Assembly (NCBI RefSeq): GCF_041929345.1
Contig: NZ_JBHFNQ010000218.1
Location: forward strand, 1-64,000
Length of the DNA: 64,000 nt
Direction of reading: 5' to 3'
Origin: Floridanema aerugineum
GTDB taxonomy: Bacteria; Cyanobacteriota; Cyanobacteriia; Cyanobacteriales; Aerosakkonemataceae
Of the stretch, positions 33,034 through 42,307 are shown one piece after another. The number at the start of each line of letters is the position of its first letter. Positions within the stretch are counted from its first letter, which is position 1. The position numbers were made by a program, and so were the translations under genes. The notes beneath the pieces are model-generated. The model worked only from the letters and a program-made list of their open reading frames with translations, had not been told where the DNA came from and made no database searches.

Positions 33034-33705
33034 TTAGGTAAACTGTTGGCTTAACGCTACTGGGTTATGGACAGTAATCTTTTTCTTATGGATGGAGATC
33101 ATTTTTTCCTGCCTGAGATCCCCTAGCAAACGAGTCACCGTTACGCGAGTGGAACCGATGGCTTCCGCGATCGCCTGATGGGATAGCTTTAGATCTATAG
33201 TAATCCCATCTTGACCGGAAACGCCAAAATCGCGGCAAAGAATTAACAGAAAACTGACTAATCTTGATCCCATATCTCTATGAGCTAAGGTTTCAATCAT
33301 CATTTCTGTTTGTAGGATGCGCGAAGACAAACCTCGCAGCATTAACATTGCTAACTCAGGATTATCTTTCAGTGCTTGTTCTACTTGATCGATTGGTGCT
33401 GAAAGTAATTCCGCTGGTGTAAAAGCGACCGCATGATAAAACCGATCTGAGCGGTTCCCTGTAATCAGAGATAATACCCCAAACACACTATTCTCTCGCA
33501 GTAGCGCCACTGTAATTTCTTCTCCTGCTTCGTAAACTCGCGAAAGTTTTACCGCACCTTTGAGAAGAAAATATACCCTTTCGGCTGGATCTCCGGGGAA
33601 AAAAATAGTCTTTCCCCTTTCAAAGGTTTCTACAACTGGTGGAAATGCACCACCTCCTATTTGCCGAAATACAGATGCTAGCGGTCTATCGTCTAAAACG
33701 ACCAT
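33034..33705 (-). CDS. ntcA: Global nitrogen regulator NtcA
   Basis: NtcA is the CRP-family activator of nitrogen assimilation genes, stimulated by 2-oxoglutarate and PipX. The 223-residue protein matches the near-invariant family sequence: effector domain (RVYFLLKGAVKLSRVYEAGEE, LLRENSVFGVLSLITG), dimer helix (LAMLMLRGLSSRILQTEMMIE) and the helix-turn-helix LSHQAIAEAIGSTRVTVTRL. A perfect GTA-N8-TAC site lies about 60 bp upstream, consistent with known autoregulation. Confidence 0.98.
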   Translation of the reverse strand: MVVLDDRPLASVFRQIGGGAFPPVVETFERGKTIFFPGDPAERVYFLLKGAVKLSRVYEAGEEITVALLRENSVFGVLSLITGNRSDRFYHAVAFTPAELLSAPIDQVEQALKDNPELAMLMLRGLSSRILQTEMMIETLAHRDMGSRLVSFLLILCRDFGVSGQDGITIDLKLSHQAIAEAIGSTRVTVTRLLGDLRQEKMISIHKKKITVHNPVALSQQFT

Positions 33706-34171
33706 GTTTTTTTGCCCTCACCGACACCCAAGAAACTTGTTTAATTCTTGACAATTATCCTTAGTAATAACTCCTACCATCCCACTTCCCAAAATCTAGC
33801 TTATAAGTTTTTGCTGTTTGGTCAAGATGTAGTTTATTAGATGTTTGTCTTTTTGACTATTATGTGTTCCCAGACATCCATAATTTGTTTGCCAATCGCA
33901 TCGGAGATCAATAAAATTCCTGTGCAATATAACACATAATAGCTACTTATATAATTGCATCTTAGCTCCTCATCTTCACAGAAATTTCTCAGCCGCAAAA
34001 CCGAGTTTATTTCTCGTGGTTCAACCCAAGAAACTAAGGCAAAATTTGAAGTAATTACCAGAATTTTCTGTATTCTAAGATACATTTATCCAAAATGATC
34101 TGTAATTTTAGTAAGATTGGGGGAATTTTGGCGCTGTTTGTCGGGTCAACTCTCAGATATAATGAACCACT
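33706..34171. other. ntcA-fabI divergent spacer
   Basis: About 466 bp. It holds the NtcA-type site near the ntcA end. An open frame at 33837-34085 (minus) has no family features and is not called. No RNA gene was recognised. Confidence 0.5.
33764..33777 (-). promoter_or_regulatory. NtcA-binding site (GTA-N8-TAC) upstream of ntcA
   Basis: Read on the minus strand this is GTAGGAGTTATTAC, an exact GTA-N8-TAC palindrome 59 bp before the ntcA start codon. A TTAAAC stretch about 21 bases further on could serve as the -10 element. The position and match to consensus support autoactivation of ntcA. Confidence 0.8.
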
Positions 34172-34951
34172 ATGCTGAATTTAACCGGAAAAAACGCACT
34201 TGTAACTGGCATTGCCAACAATCGATCGATTGCTTGGGGCATTGCCCAACAGCTTCATGAAGCTGGAGCCAACCTTGGCATCACCTACCTGCCTGATGAA
34301 AAGGGACGCATGGAGAAAAAAGTGGCTGAGTTGGTAGAACCACTCAACCCCAGTTTGTTTTTACCATGTGATGTCCAAAATGAAGCCCAAATCCAATCTA
34401 CTTTTGAGACGATCGCCGAAAAATGGGGTAAGCTGGACATTCTGATTCATTGTTTGGCTTTTGCCAAAAAAGATGATTTGTCAGGGGATTTTAGCAAAAC
34501 CACTAAAGAAGGCTTTAGCTTGGCTTTAGAAATCAGTGCCTATTCGCTGATTCAGTTGAGTGGGGCAGCTAAACCTTTGATGACAGAAGGCGGTAGCATC
34601 GTTACCCTAACATATTTAGGCGGTGTAAAGGTGATTCCTAACTATAATGTCATGGGGATCGCTAAAGCAGCTTTGGAAATGAATGTTCGTTACTTAGCCG
34701 CTGAATTAGGCCCGCAAAATATTCGGGTAAATGCGATTTCGGCAGGTCCGATCCGCACTTTAGCTTCTTCGGCAGTTGGCGGAATTTTAGATATGATTCA
34801 TCATGTCGAGGAAGTGGCACCTTTGAGACGAACTGTTACCCAAACAGAAGTGGGTAATGCAGCTGCTTTCCTATGCAGTGATTTGTCTAGCGGCATCACA
34901 GGTCAAATTTTGTATGTGGATGCTGGTTATGAAATCATGGGAATGGGATAG
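34172..34951 (+). CDS. fabI: Enoyl-[acyl-carrier-protein] reductase (NADH)
   Basis: FabI reduces trans-2-enoyl-ACP in the last step of the fatty acid elongation cycle. The 259-residue protein has the NADH-binding start GKNALVTGIANNRSIAWGIA, the structural CDV in LFLPCDVQNE, and the catalytic pair Y158-x6-K165 (PNYNVMGIAK), the FabI spacing rather than the usual Y-x3-K. The gene is followed 27 bp later by hisB on the same strand. Confidence 0.97.
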   Translation: MLNLTGKNALVTGIANNRSIAWGIAQQLHEAGANLGITYLPDEKGRMEKKVAELVEPLNPSLFLPCDVQNEAQIQSTFETIAEKWGKLDILIHCLAFAKKDDLSGDFSKTTKEGFSLALEISAYSLIQLSGAAKPLMTEGGSIVTLTYLGGVKVIPNYNVMGIAKAALEMNVRYLAAELGPQNIRVNAISAGPIRTLASSAVGGILDMIHHVEEVAPLRRTVTQTEVGNAAAFLCSDLSSGITGQILYVDAGYEIMGMG

Positions 34952-34978
34952 GTTTATTTAGTGATTTGAAATTAGTTT

Positions 34979-35623
34979 ATGCAAATTAGCGATCGCCAAA
35001 TTCTTTCTAACGAACATCCAGAGCAAATTACCCCCGCACGTATCGCAACTGTCCGACGGACTACGGGCGAAACAGATGTACAAGTAACTATTAATTTGGA
35101 CGGTACAGGTGTCTGTGTTTCTAAGACAGGAATTCCGTTTTTAGATCACATGATGCACCAAATCTCTTCGCATGGGTTGATAGATTTGGACGTGCAAGCA
35201 ACGGGTGATTTGGAAATAGACGATCACCACACAAATGAGGATGTAGGAATTACTTTGGGTCAGGCGTTGGGGAAGGCTTTAGGCGATCGCAAAGGCATTG
35301 TCCGTTTCGGTAATTTCCTCGCTCCTCTCGATGAAGCTTTAATTCAAGTCGCTTTGGATTTTTCGGGAAGACCTCATTTAAGTTATGGTTTGGAAATACC
35401 GACGCAGCGAGTAGGAACTTACGATACTCAGTTAGTTAGAGAATTTTTTGTCGCCTTGGTGAATCATTCCCAAATGACGTTACATATTCGTCAATTAGAC
35501 GGAATTAATTCTCATCATATTATTGAAGCAACTTTTAAGGCTTTTGCTAGAGCAATGCGAATGGCTGTGGAATTCGATCGCCGTCGTTTAGGAAGTATTC
35601 CTAGTTCTAAAGGGGTGTTATAA
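34979..35623 (+). CDS. hisB: Imidazoleglycerol-phosphate dehydratase
   Basis: HisB catalyses the sixth step of histidine synthesis. The 214-residue single-domain enzyme has its metal-binding His motifs: FLDHMMHQISSHG, EIDDHHTNEDVGI, FFVALVNHSQMTLHI and NSHHIIEATFKAFARAM. There is no fused phosphatase domain. It lies just downstream of fabI, an order common in cyanobacteria. Confidence 0.97.
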   Translation: MQISDRQILSNEHPEQITPARIATVRRTTGETDVQVTINLDGTGVCVSKTGIPFLDHMMHQISSHGLIDLDVQATGDLEIDDHHTNEDVGITLGQALGKALGDRKGIVRFGNFLAPLDEALIQVALDFSGRPHLSYGLEIPTQRVGTYDTQLVREFFVALVNHSQMTLHIRQLDGINSHHIIEATFKAFARAMRMAVEFDRRRLGSIPSSKGVL

Positions 35624-36132
35624 GATTTTTTTTTGAACCGCGAAGACGCGAAGAGCGCGAAGGAATTTATTTGTAGGGTGCGTTAGCGGTAGCGTAACGC
35701 ACCATCCACTTATATTTAGTTTTTCTGAGTAATTCATGAAAACTTCTGTTTCCTTAACCCAGACAGCTAGAAATATTTCTCCGGCTGAATTGCGACATGA
35801 GAATAGTAGCGATCAATTAAAGTAATCCTATTCTTTAATAGTTTCCAGAAGTTCCAAACTAAGTAGGTAATTATAAATAAAGTGAAAACTGAGGCGGGCT
35901 AGGAGAGCCCACCCCATCCTCATATAACTATTATCACTTTATTTATTTACACCTACTTACTACACTCTAAAAAAAAGCTCATTTTCACACCTCATTCAAC
36001 TTCTAACATTAGCAGGAATTACGCAATTTTTAGGAAATTACCAACCTAAAACCACCCTTCCCCCCACTGACAGACTTCAGCCACCAGAATATATATGTTA
36101 TAAATGTCATAATTCTTAATGATTTTTTATCA
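35624..36132. other. Repeat-bearing spacer before the BT1 transporter gene
   Basis: About 510 bp with two repeats: a short GGTGCGTTA / TAACGCACC hairpin (35677-35685, 35695-35703) related to the GGTGCGTCAGA family, and a MITE-like element at 35861-35958. A 29-codon frame from 35736 has no known features. The transporter promoter probably lies in the last 150 bp. Confidence 0.6.
35861..35958. mobile_element. 98-bp MITE-like element
   Basis: Left end AAGTAGGTAATTATAAATAA and right end ATTTATTTACACCTACTT are imperfect inverted repeats of about 25 bp, with AAAGTGA / TCACTTT as inner ends. The middle contains a GGCGGGCT / AGCCCACC hairpin. It has no coding content. Confidence 0.65.
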
Positions 36133-37590
36133 ATGGTGGTTTCCTCCTCTGGCTTGTCTAAGCTCAAAGATTCCTTGACAAAAACAACTTTATTTGGTAA
36201 AGAACTTACACCTGAGTTAGTCGCTATTTTATTGGTGTACTTCGTTCAGGGCGTTTTAGGGTTGGCACGCCTAGCTGTCAGCTTTTTCCTCAAAGATGAA
36301 TTGGCACTGAGTCCGGCTCAAGTGTCGGCTTTTATGGGAATTGCGGCTTTACCCTGGATAGTTAAACCTTTATTTGGCTTTATTTCGGATGGTTTGCCAA
36401 TTTTGGGTTATCGACGGCGACCTTATTTAATTCTCTCTGGGTTTTTGGGATCTGCGGCTTGGATTTCTTTGGCGACGGTGGTGCATAGTGCTTGGGGGGC
36501 GACAATTGCGATCGCGCTCTCCTCCCTCTCTGTTGCCATGAGTGACGTAATTGTAGATTCCTTAGTCGTAGAAAGAGCCAGACGAGAATCAATTAGTGAT
36601 GCCGGATCTTTACAATCTCTTTCTTGGGGCTCTACCGCATTAGGAGGTTTAATTACCGCTTACTTAAGCGGCTTTTTATTACAACATTTCAGCACCCGCA
36701 CTGTATTTGCTATTACCGCCACTTTTCCCCTCATTGTGTCGATCGTGGCTTGGTTAATTGCTGAGTCACCAATTATTGAAAAACCCGATTTTTCCACATT
36801 TTGGCAACAAGTTAAACAACTAAAAAAAGCTGTTACTCAAAAAGCAATTTGGTTGCCCACTGCATTTTTATTTCTCTGGCAATGTACCCCTACCGCTGAT
36901 GCCGCCTTTTTCTTCTTTACTACTAATGAATTGGGGTTTCAACCAGAGTTTTTGGGCAGAGTTCGTTTAGTAACTAGTGTTGCTTCTTTGGTAGGAGTTT
37001 GGCTGTTTCAAAGATTCTTTAAAAATGTTCCTTTTCGCAGCTTTTTTGCTTGGACAACGGTGCTGTCTGCGGCGCTGGGAATGACAATGCTGTTACTAGT
37101 TACTCACACAAACCGCGCTTTGGGAATCGATGACCATTGGTTTAGTTTGGGAGATAGTTTAATTCTCACAGTTATGGGACAAATTGCTTATATGCCAGTG
37201 TTAGTTTTGGCAGCAAGGCTTTGTCCTCCAGGTGTGGAAGCTACCTTATTTGCACTACTCATGTCAGTGACAAATTTAGCACATTTACTCTCTTATGAGT
37301 TTGGCGCTTTGTTAATGCACTGGCTGGGAATTACAGAAAATAATTTCCAATCTCTTTGGATATTGGTAGTAATTGCTAACTTAAGCACTCTTCTACCTTT
37401 ACCTTTTATAAATTGGTTGCCAAAAGGCGATCCCCAAGCAGAAGTTTCTGAGCAATATATTCAACCAGTTCCTGCTTTGGAACTTGATTCTACTGCTTCT
37501 GGGCATATAACACAACCTTTTTTACCTGATTTGATGTCAGAATTGGTGCCTAACTCTTTGTTAATGGAAGCAGAGAAATCGGCTGAATAA
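36133..37590 (+). CDS. Folate/biopterin transporter family (BT1, MFS) protein
   Basis: The 485-residue protein has about twelve membrane helices and the BT1-family patterns: VYFVQGVLGLARLAVSFFLKDE, ALPWIVKPLFGFISDGLPI and YRRRPYLILSGFLG, then MSDVIVDSLVVERAR. Cyanobacterial members transport folates. Its direction here is unknown. It is followed 82 bp later by a carotenoid oxygenase gene with a palindrome between them. Confidence 0.93.
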   Translation: MVVSSSGLSKLKDSLTKTTLFGKELTPELVAILLVYFVQGVLGLARLAVSFFLKDELALSPAQVSAFMGIAALPWIVKPLFGFISDGLPILGYRRRPYLILSGFLGSAAWISLATVVHSAWGATIAIALSSLSVAMSDVIVDSLVVERARRESISDAGSLQSLSWGSTALGGLITAYLSGFLLQHFSTRTVFAITATFPLIVSIVAWLIAESPIIEKPDFSTFWQQVKQLKKAVTQKAIWLPTAFLFLWQCTPTADAAFFFFTTNELGFQPEFLGRVRLVTSVASLVGVWLFQRFFKNVPFRSFFAWTTVLSAALGMTMLLLVTHTNRALGIDDHWFSLGDSLILTVMGQIAYMPVLVLAARLCPPGVEATLFALLMSVTNLAHLLSYEFGALLMHWLGITENNFQSLWILVVIANLSTLLPLPFINWLPKGDPQAEVSEQYIQPVPALELDSTASGHITQPFLPDLMSELVPNSLLMEAEKSAE

Positions 37591-37618
37591 GTAGAGACGT
37601 TGTATACAACGTCTCTAC
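37591..37618. repeat. 28-bp perfect palindrome GTAGAGACGTTGTA
   Basis: GTAGAGACGTTGTA is followed directly by its reverse complement, starting at the first base after the BT1 transporter stop. I know similar palindromes as dispersed repeats in cyanobacteria. It may act as a terminator. Confidence 0.8.
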
Positions 37619-37672
37619 AATCTAAAAATTATATCGTCTGACGCACTCTCCAGTACTACCAACTACCAAAAT

Positions 37673-39190
37673 ATGCAAAACTTCCAACTTTACGAACACG
37701 CATCTACAGTTCCGGTCAAATCTTACGATCGCCAAAAATGGCAAAAAGGCTATCAATCCCTGAAACAAGAATTTAATTACTGGATTGATGATATCGAAGG
37801 CGAAATTCCCCCTAATCTCCAAGGAACTTTATTTCGTAATGGCCCCGGTTTATTAGATATTAACGGACAAAAAGTACATCATCCTTTTGATGGCGATGGG
37901 ATGATTTGTGCTTTTACTTTTACTAACGGCAAAGCTTACTTTCAAAATCGCTTTGTCCGAACTAAAGGTTTTGTCGAAGAACAAAAAGCCGGAAAAATTC
38001 TCTATCGTGGCGTTTTTGGCACTCAAAAACCTGGGGGTTGGTTAGCTAATGCTTTTGATTTAAAAGTAAAAAATATCGCCAATACTAATGTAATTTATTG
38101 GGGGAAAAAACTCCTGGCACTTTGGGAAGCAGCTGAACCCCATCGCCTCAATCCAAATAATTTGGCGACTTTGGGAATGGAATATTTTGATCGCATTTTA
38201 CAACCAGGAGATGCTTTTGCTGCTCATCCTTGCATCGATCCCAGTTGCGAATGGGATGACGGCAAACCTAGATTAGTTAATTTCTCCATTAAACCAGCAC
38301 TTTCTACTACTATTACTATTTACGAGTTAGATGAATCTGGCAAAATTGTCCAGCGTCATGCTCATTCTGTTCCTGGTTTTGCCTTTATTCACGATTTTGC
38401 CATTACCCCAAACTACTGTATTTTCTTTCAAAATCCTGTAGCTTTTAATCCTTTGCCTTTTATATTTGGTTGGCAAGGTGCAGGTCAATCGATCAAATTT
38501 AATCCCAAAGAACCAACACGCATTATCATCATTCCCCGTCATGCTAATACTGCTATTTCGGAAGTAAAGATTTTAGAAACTAAGTCGGGTTTCGTTTTCC
38601 ATCATGCCAATGCTTTTGAGCAGGATAACGAAATTTATATTGACTCGGTTTGCTATGAATCTCTCCCTACCGTCGATCCGAATTCTGATTACCAAGAAAC
38701 AGATTTTGATGCGCTTTCTCCGGGACAACTTTGGCGCTTTGTAGTGAATTTGAATGAGCAAACGGTGCGGCGACAAATGTTAGAAAGTCGCTGTTGCGAG
38801 TTTCCTTGGGTGCATCCGGCAAAAGTAGGCAGATCTCATCGTTATTTATATCTTGGTGCGGCTCATGCTGCGTCAGGAAATGCACCGCTTCAGGCAATTT
38901 TAAAAATTGACCAAGTTTCTGGGGAAAGACAGCTTTGGAGTGCTGCGCCAGAGGGTTTTGTCAGTGAACCTGTGTTTGTTCCGGCTCCTGATGCCGTCAA
39001 TGAAGATGATGGCTGGATAATGACGTTAGTTTATGATTCTGCACATCATCGATCGGATTTAGTGATTTTAGATGCTCGCAATTTGCATCAAAAACCAGTA
39101 GCTCGGTTACATTTAAAACATCACGTTCCCTACGGATTGCATGGAAACTTTACGCCAGAGGTATTTGAGATTCAAGAATTACGTAATTAA
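37673..39190 (+). CDS. Carotenoid oxygenase (RPE65/apocarotenoid oxygenase family)
   Basis: A non-heme iron dioxygenase that cleaves carotenoids or apocarotenoids, giving retinal-like products. The 505-residue protein is full length, begins with a typical EGEIPPNLQGTLFRNGPG, and shows iron-ligand His segments HPFDGDGMI, FIHDFAIT, FHHANAF and the C-terminal PYGLHGNF. I cannot tell from sequence whether it prefers full-length carotenoids or apocarotenals. Confidence 0.95.
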   Translation: MQNFQLYEHASTVPVKSYDRQKWQKGYQSLKQEFNYWIDDIEGEIPPNLQGTLFRNGPGLLDINGQKVHHPFDGDGMICAFTFTNGKAYFQNRFVRTKGFVEEQKAGKILYRGVFGTQKPGGWLANAFDLKVKNIANTNVIYWGKKLLALWEAAEPHRLNPNNLATLGMEYFDRILQPGDAFAAHPCIDPSCEWDDGKPRLVNFSIKPALSTTITIYELDESGKIVQRHAHSVPGFAFIHDFAITPNYCIFFQNPVAFNPLPFIFGWQGAGQSIKFNPKEPTRIIIIPRHANTAISEVKILETKSGFVFHHANAFEQDNEIYIDSVCYESLPTVDPNSDYQETDFDALSPGQLWRFVVNLNEQTVRRQMLESRCCEFPWVHPAKVGRSHRYLYLGAAHAASGNAPLQAILKIDQVSGERQLWSAAPEGFVSEPVFVPAPDAVNEDDGWIMTLVYDSAHHRSDLVILDARNLHQKPVARLHLKHHVPYGLHGNFTPEVFEIQELRN

Positions 39191-39369
39191 AGTAATAAAT
39201 TGGTAAAAAACTTAATATTTTGAGCGTTACTTTTTTAACTGTTGTGGGATTTCTAATCTTAGAGGGTTGACGGGGAAAAATATAAGCAGTAATACTAATG
39301 CCAAACAAAGCATTAGTTGCTCCCCCCCTAGATTAGCCAATCAGCAGGGTGCTAACCAGGTAAACCTCT

Positions 39370-40587
39370 ATGAAATTCACAATAGTTATTACCACTTACA
39401 ACCGTTTGTCTTTGTTAAGACGCTCAATAGCTTCAGCCTTGGCGCAAAGTGTACCCTGTGAAGTAGTGGTAGCTGATGATTGTTCCTCTGATGGTACAGA
39501 AGCATATCTCTGTAATTTGCGGGAAGAACTTCGTGCTAAAGGAGACGATCGTTTAGTTTATCACCGCAACTCACATAATATGGGTCATGCGGCAACAATT
39601 AATGCGGGAGTACAAGCTGCTACGGGAGACTGGATTAAGCCTGTAGATGATGATGATTATTTAGCAGATAATTGTATTGAGGAGATTATAAAGGCGATCG
39701 CTCTGCGTCCCCAAGCTGTAATTTGCTCCTGTCAAGCAGCACAAGTTGATGTTAACCAAAATGAACTTAGCCGCACCCGCAAAGCTGGCCCCGGTAAAGT
39801 TTTTTACATCCCCCAAGAAGACATTCACTACGGAATGTTACTCGAACAAATTCCCTTTGGTACTCCGATTCAAGTAGCTTTTACTCGTGATGCTTTCCTC
39901 AAATCAGGAGGTTGGGATTCGCGGTTAGATGTTAATTTTGATGATATCGATTCTTGGGTAAAAATTGCTCAGTTTGGCGATGCTATTTTTATTAATCAAT
40001 GTTTAGCTTATCGCACGGTTTGGCCTGGTAGTTATAATAAAAAATTCTCCCGGCAAAAACGACTTGATACTCATATTGAACTCAAGGAAAAAATTTACTC
40101 TTTAGTTGATGAAAAGCATCGCCAAAATATTCCTAGTATCCGCGCTTTTCGTAATTATCTTAGATTACACTGGGCTTTAGTTGCTGCTAAACAGCGTAGT
40201 ATTACCGATGTTTTGAGTTTGGCTTTACCTGCTGTTTTTTATCTTCCGGCTTGGAAACTTTTATTCATAGCAATTATTACCCGTTACAATCAACAGTTTT
40301 TATTACAAAAGCAATTGGATAAAAACATTTGGGTATGGACGAAACTTTCGATTTTGGTTGGGGAAAATCGCTTTTATAATTATGCAGATTTTTACAAGAT
40401 TCGCCATTACTTGCGATTACGTCATAGTTTGATAGCATTTAAGCAAGGCAAATTCTCGATCGCCATAACACTCGCTTTTCCCTCAGTGTTTTCTGTCGCA
40501 GCTTGGAAACTCTTAATTAAATCAATCATCTCAGAGCACCATCTCCAAAAAGATGCTTTGATTCGGAAGTTTGTGTTAGTTTACTGA
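39370..40587 (+). CDS. Family 2 glycosyltransferase with duplicated C-terminal module
   Basis: The 405-residue protein has a GT-A fold start FTIVITTYNRLSLLRRSI, the first acidic site VVADDCSSDGTE, and the metal-binding DDDDYLADN. It probably transfers a sugar to a cell-surface polysaccharide or lipid; donor and acceptor are unknown. Beyond the catalytic domain, two related 50-residue helical units are visible: YLRLHWALVAAKQ...AWKLLFIAII and YLRLRHSLIAFKQ...AWKLLIKSII. Such a tandem tail is unusual and may bind the membrane. The start is ATG 39370. Confidence 0.9.
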   Translation: MKFTIVITTYNRLSLLRRSIASALAQSVPCEVVVADDCSSDGTEAYLCNLREELRAKGDDRLVYHRNSHNMGHAATINAGVQAATGDWIKPVDDDDYLADNCIEEIIKAIALRPQAVICSCQAAQVDVNQNELSRTRKAGPGKVFYIPQEDIHYGMLLEQIPFGTPIQVAFTRDAFLKSGGWDSRLDVNFDDIDSWVKIAQFGDAIFINQCLAYRTVWPGSYNKKFSRQKRLDTHIELKEKIYSLVDEKHRQNIPSIRAFRNYLRLHWALVAAKQRSITDVLSLALPAVFYLPAWKLLFIAIITRYNQQFLLQKQLDKNIWVWTKLSILVGENRFYNYADFYKIRHYLRLRHSLIAFKQGKFSIAITLAFPSVFSVAAWKLLIKSIISEHHLQKDALIRKFVLVY

Positions 40588-40858
40588 TTTTTCTGAACAA
40601 AAATAAAATCATTCTTTAGAGTCAGACACTTTTGGTTTAGAGATTGTAACTTAATAGTAGGGGCTGTGCGATTCGGTCATCAAATTTGTTTTCAGTAATC
40701 AATTGTGACCCGAATGCTAATGCCTACCCTGCCACCCATTAATTCTCTGGGTAGACCAAGAGTAAGTATTTTTACGTTATATTAAGTTAAGTTACGAAAT
40801 GTAAAGCAATGCCAATCAACGGCATTCTGACAATTACTTTGTACTAGGACAAAATTCT

Positions 40859-41389
40859 GTGACCACACTACTACAACTTTCCCAAACAGAAAATCTCATC
40901 GCCGCGTTTTTCCAAGAGTCGGAGGGGACTTGGCATTCTGAGCGCCGTTATTACACTTTGCCACAGGTGGAAACTAAAGAGATGGTGAGTATCCTAAAAA
41001 TTGAGTTTCTGGAACAGGGAAGGGAGGAACTGCGAGAGTTAGCGCAATTGCATGGTTTAAGTGATGAAATAATTCTCCGTTGTGGCGCAAAGGTGAGTTG
41101 GGAAAGTAAGGAATCGGTGAGTGAGAAAAAGCAGTCGAAAGGGGAAACTTTGTTTGGTGCATGGGGAAATATTTTGTATCGCGATCGCGGTTTCGCCACA
41201 TCAAAACCTGTAACAGCAAAGTATTATTTCCCCAATCCGCAAACTTTGTGTTTGCGAACAGAATATAACGATTCAGTATTTGAAGAAGAGTTAAAATTAG
41301 TGGGAAAAAATTACCGCACCAGACAATCAATTATTTCCCGTGCTGGGGAACAGTTGATGATTGGTCAATATTTAGAAAAAAGAATTTGA
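40859..41389 (+). CDS. CpcS/CpeS/CpcU-type phycobilin:cysteine lyase
   Basis: These lipocalin-like lyases attach phycocyanobilin to cysteines of phycobiliproteins. The 176-residue protein has the family start LIAAFFQESEGTWHSERRYY, with SILKIEFLEQG and a C-terminal LCLRTEYNDSVFEEEL...RTRQSIISRAGEQLMIGQYLE. It could be CpcS-, CpcU- or CpeS-like; motifs do not decide. The start is GTG 40859. No phycobiliprotein gene is nearby. Confidence 0.88.
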   Translation: MTTLLQLSQTENLIAAFFQESEGTWHSERRYYTLPQVETKEMVSILKIEFLEQGREELRELAQLHGLSDEIILRCGAKVSWESKESVSEKKQSKGETLFGAWGNILYRDRGFATSKPVTAKYYFPNPQTLCLRTEYNDSVFEEELKLVGKNYRTRQSIISRAGEQLMIGQYLEKRI

Positions 41390-41429
41390 TGGTAGTTTCT
41401 TGTGAGCGTTAATCAGCAGTTAGTTAGCT

Positions 41430-41624
41430 TTAAAATAAATTTTGTGTTGCGAGTTTCCAACCAGATTCAGCTAATATTTCTATATCGCAGCAGAGGCTAA
41501 AACCGAGCTTAGGGTTGTAGAGGGTGGCATAAATTCCTGCGGTTGTTTCGCTAATTTCCACAATATAAGCTTCGGTGCCTTTGCGATCGCTTACTAACTT
41601 TTGTCCTACTTTCCAAGCTTTCAT
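41430..41624 (-). CDS. Small protein of unknown function
   Basis: A 64-residue protein of beta-rich appearance (MKAWKVGQKLVSDRKGTEAYIVEI, GIYATLYNPKLGFSLCCDIEIL), perhaps a small barrel. The family is not recognised. ATG at 41624 is preceded by a weak AGGAG. It lies between the lyase gene and the Doc-type toxin gene. Confidence 0.6.
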   Translation of the reverse strand: MKAWKVGQKLVSDRKGTEAYIVEISETTAGIYATLYNPKLGFSLCCDIEILAESGWKLATQNLF

Positions 41625-41730
41625 TATTTACTCCTGAAATCGCCTTATTAACCAATTTACTATCAAGTTAACTAGATTTAATTCCTGCTTTTGAGTCATC
41701 CGATTGGGTGAGATAGGGATTAATTATTAA

Positions 41731-42129
41731 TTAGTCATCAATGCAAATTACTGATTGTTGTAAGTAGTTAATCAATTCTGCTTTGCTAATCTCACCCTGT
41801 ACTACTTGTAAAACTAAATTATATGCTTGCTCATCTGTTAAATTCAAATAATACTTATTCAACCGCAAAAAAGTATCCATTACCGCAAAAGCCGTGCGCT
41901 TATTTCCATCAATAAACGGATGATTCATTGAAATATGATAAAGATAAGCACCAGCTTGCTCATAAATTGTTGAATGTAAAAACTCGCCGCCAAAAGTTGC
42001 TTGTGGTTGAGCTAATGCAGATTCTAACAAACCTTCATCTCTGATCCCGAAACTACCACCAAAGCTAGCAATTATATCTGTATGAATCTCCTCAACTTCA
42101 GAAAAGGAGAGAAAATTAGGAGTTGGCAA
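41731..42129 (-). CDS. Doc-type (death-on-curing, Fic fold) toxin
   Basis: The 132-residue protein has the Doc/Fic active-site motif HPFIDGNKRTA, with LSFSEVEEIHTDIIASFGG at the N-terminus and FGIRDEGLLESALAQPQ, all typical of death-on-curing toxins. Doc proteins phosphorylate elongation factor Tu. It overlaps the upstream antitoxin gene by 14 bp, so it is translated after it. Confidence 0.9.
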   Translation of the reverse strand: MPTPNFLSFSEVEEIHTDIIASFGGSFGIRDEGLLESALAQPQATFGGEFLHSTIYEQAGAYLYHISMNHPFIDGNKRTAFAVMDTFLRLNKYYLNLTDEQAYNLVLQVVQGEISKAELINYLQQSVICIDD

Positions 42130-42307
42130 GACGACGGTAAACCTCTTCTCTTTCTCGCTTAGATGCTAGGTAAGCATTCCAAACATCACTGGAATTTGAT
42201 TCTGAAGAATGCTTAGTTTTCAAAGATAGCACAAACTCAAGCACTTGCTCGATCATAGAGTCTGGCATCTGGTCAATTTCGTGAATTAGTTGTTCTTTAG
42301 TAGCCAT
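42116..42307 (-). CDS. Antitoxin of the Doc-type pair
   Basis: A 63-residue protein whose first 30 residues (MATKEQLIHEIDQMPDSMIEQVLEFVL) resemble DUF2281-type antitoxin N-termini. The C-terminal half is polar with a helical SKREREEVYRRL that could enter the Fic groove of the partner. It is upstream of, and overlaps, the Doc gene, the usual order. Confidence 0.82.
   Translation of the reverse strand: MATKEQLIHEIDQMPDSMIEQVLEFVLSLKTKHSSESNSSDVWNAYLASKREREEVYRRLANS

Noticed and set aside
33837..34085. 82-codon open frame on the minus strand between ntcA and fabI
   Set aside because: No recognisable motif, unusual composition and poor start context; it lies in a spacer expected to hold two promoters.
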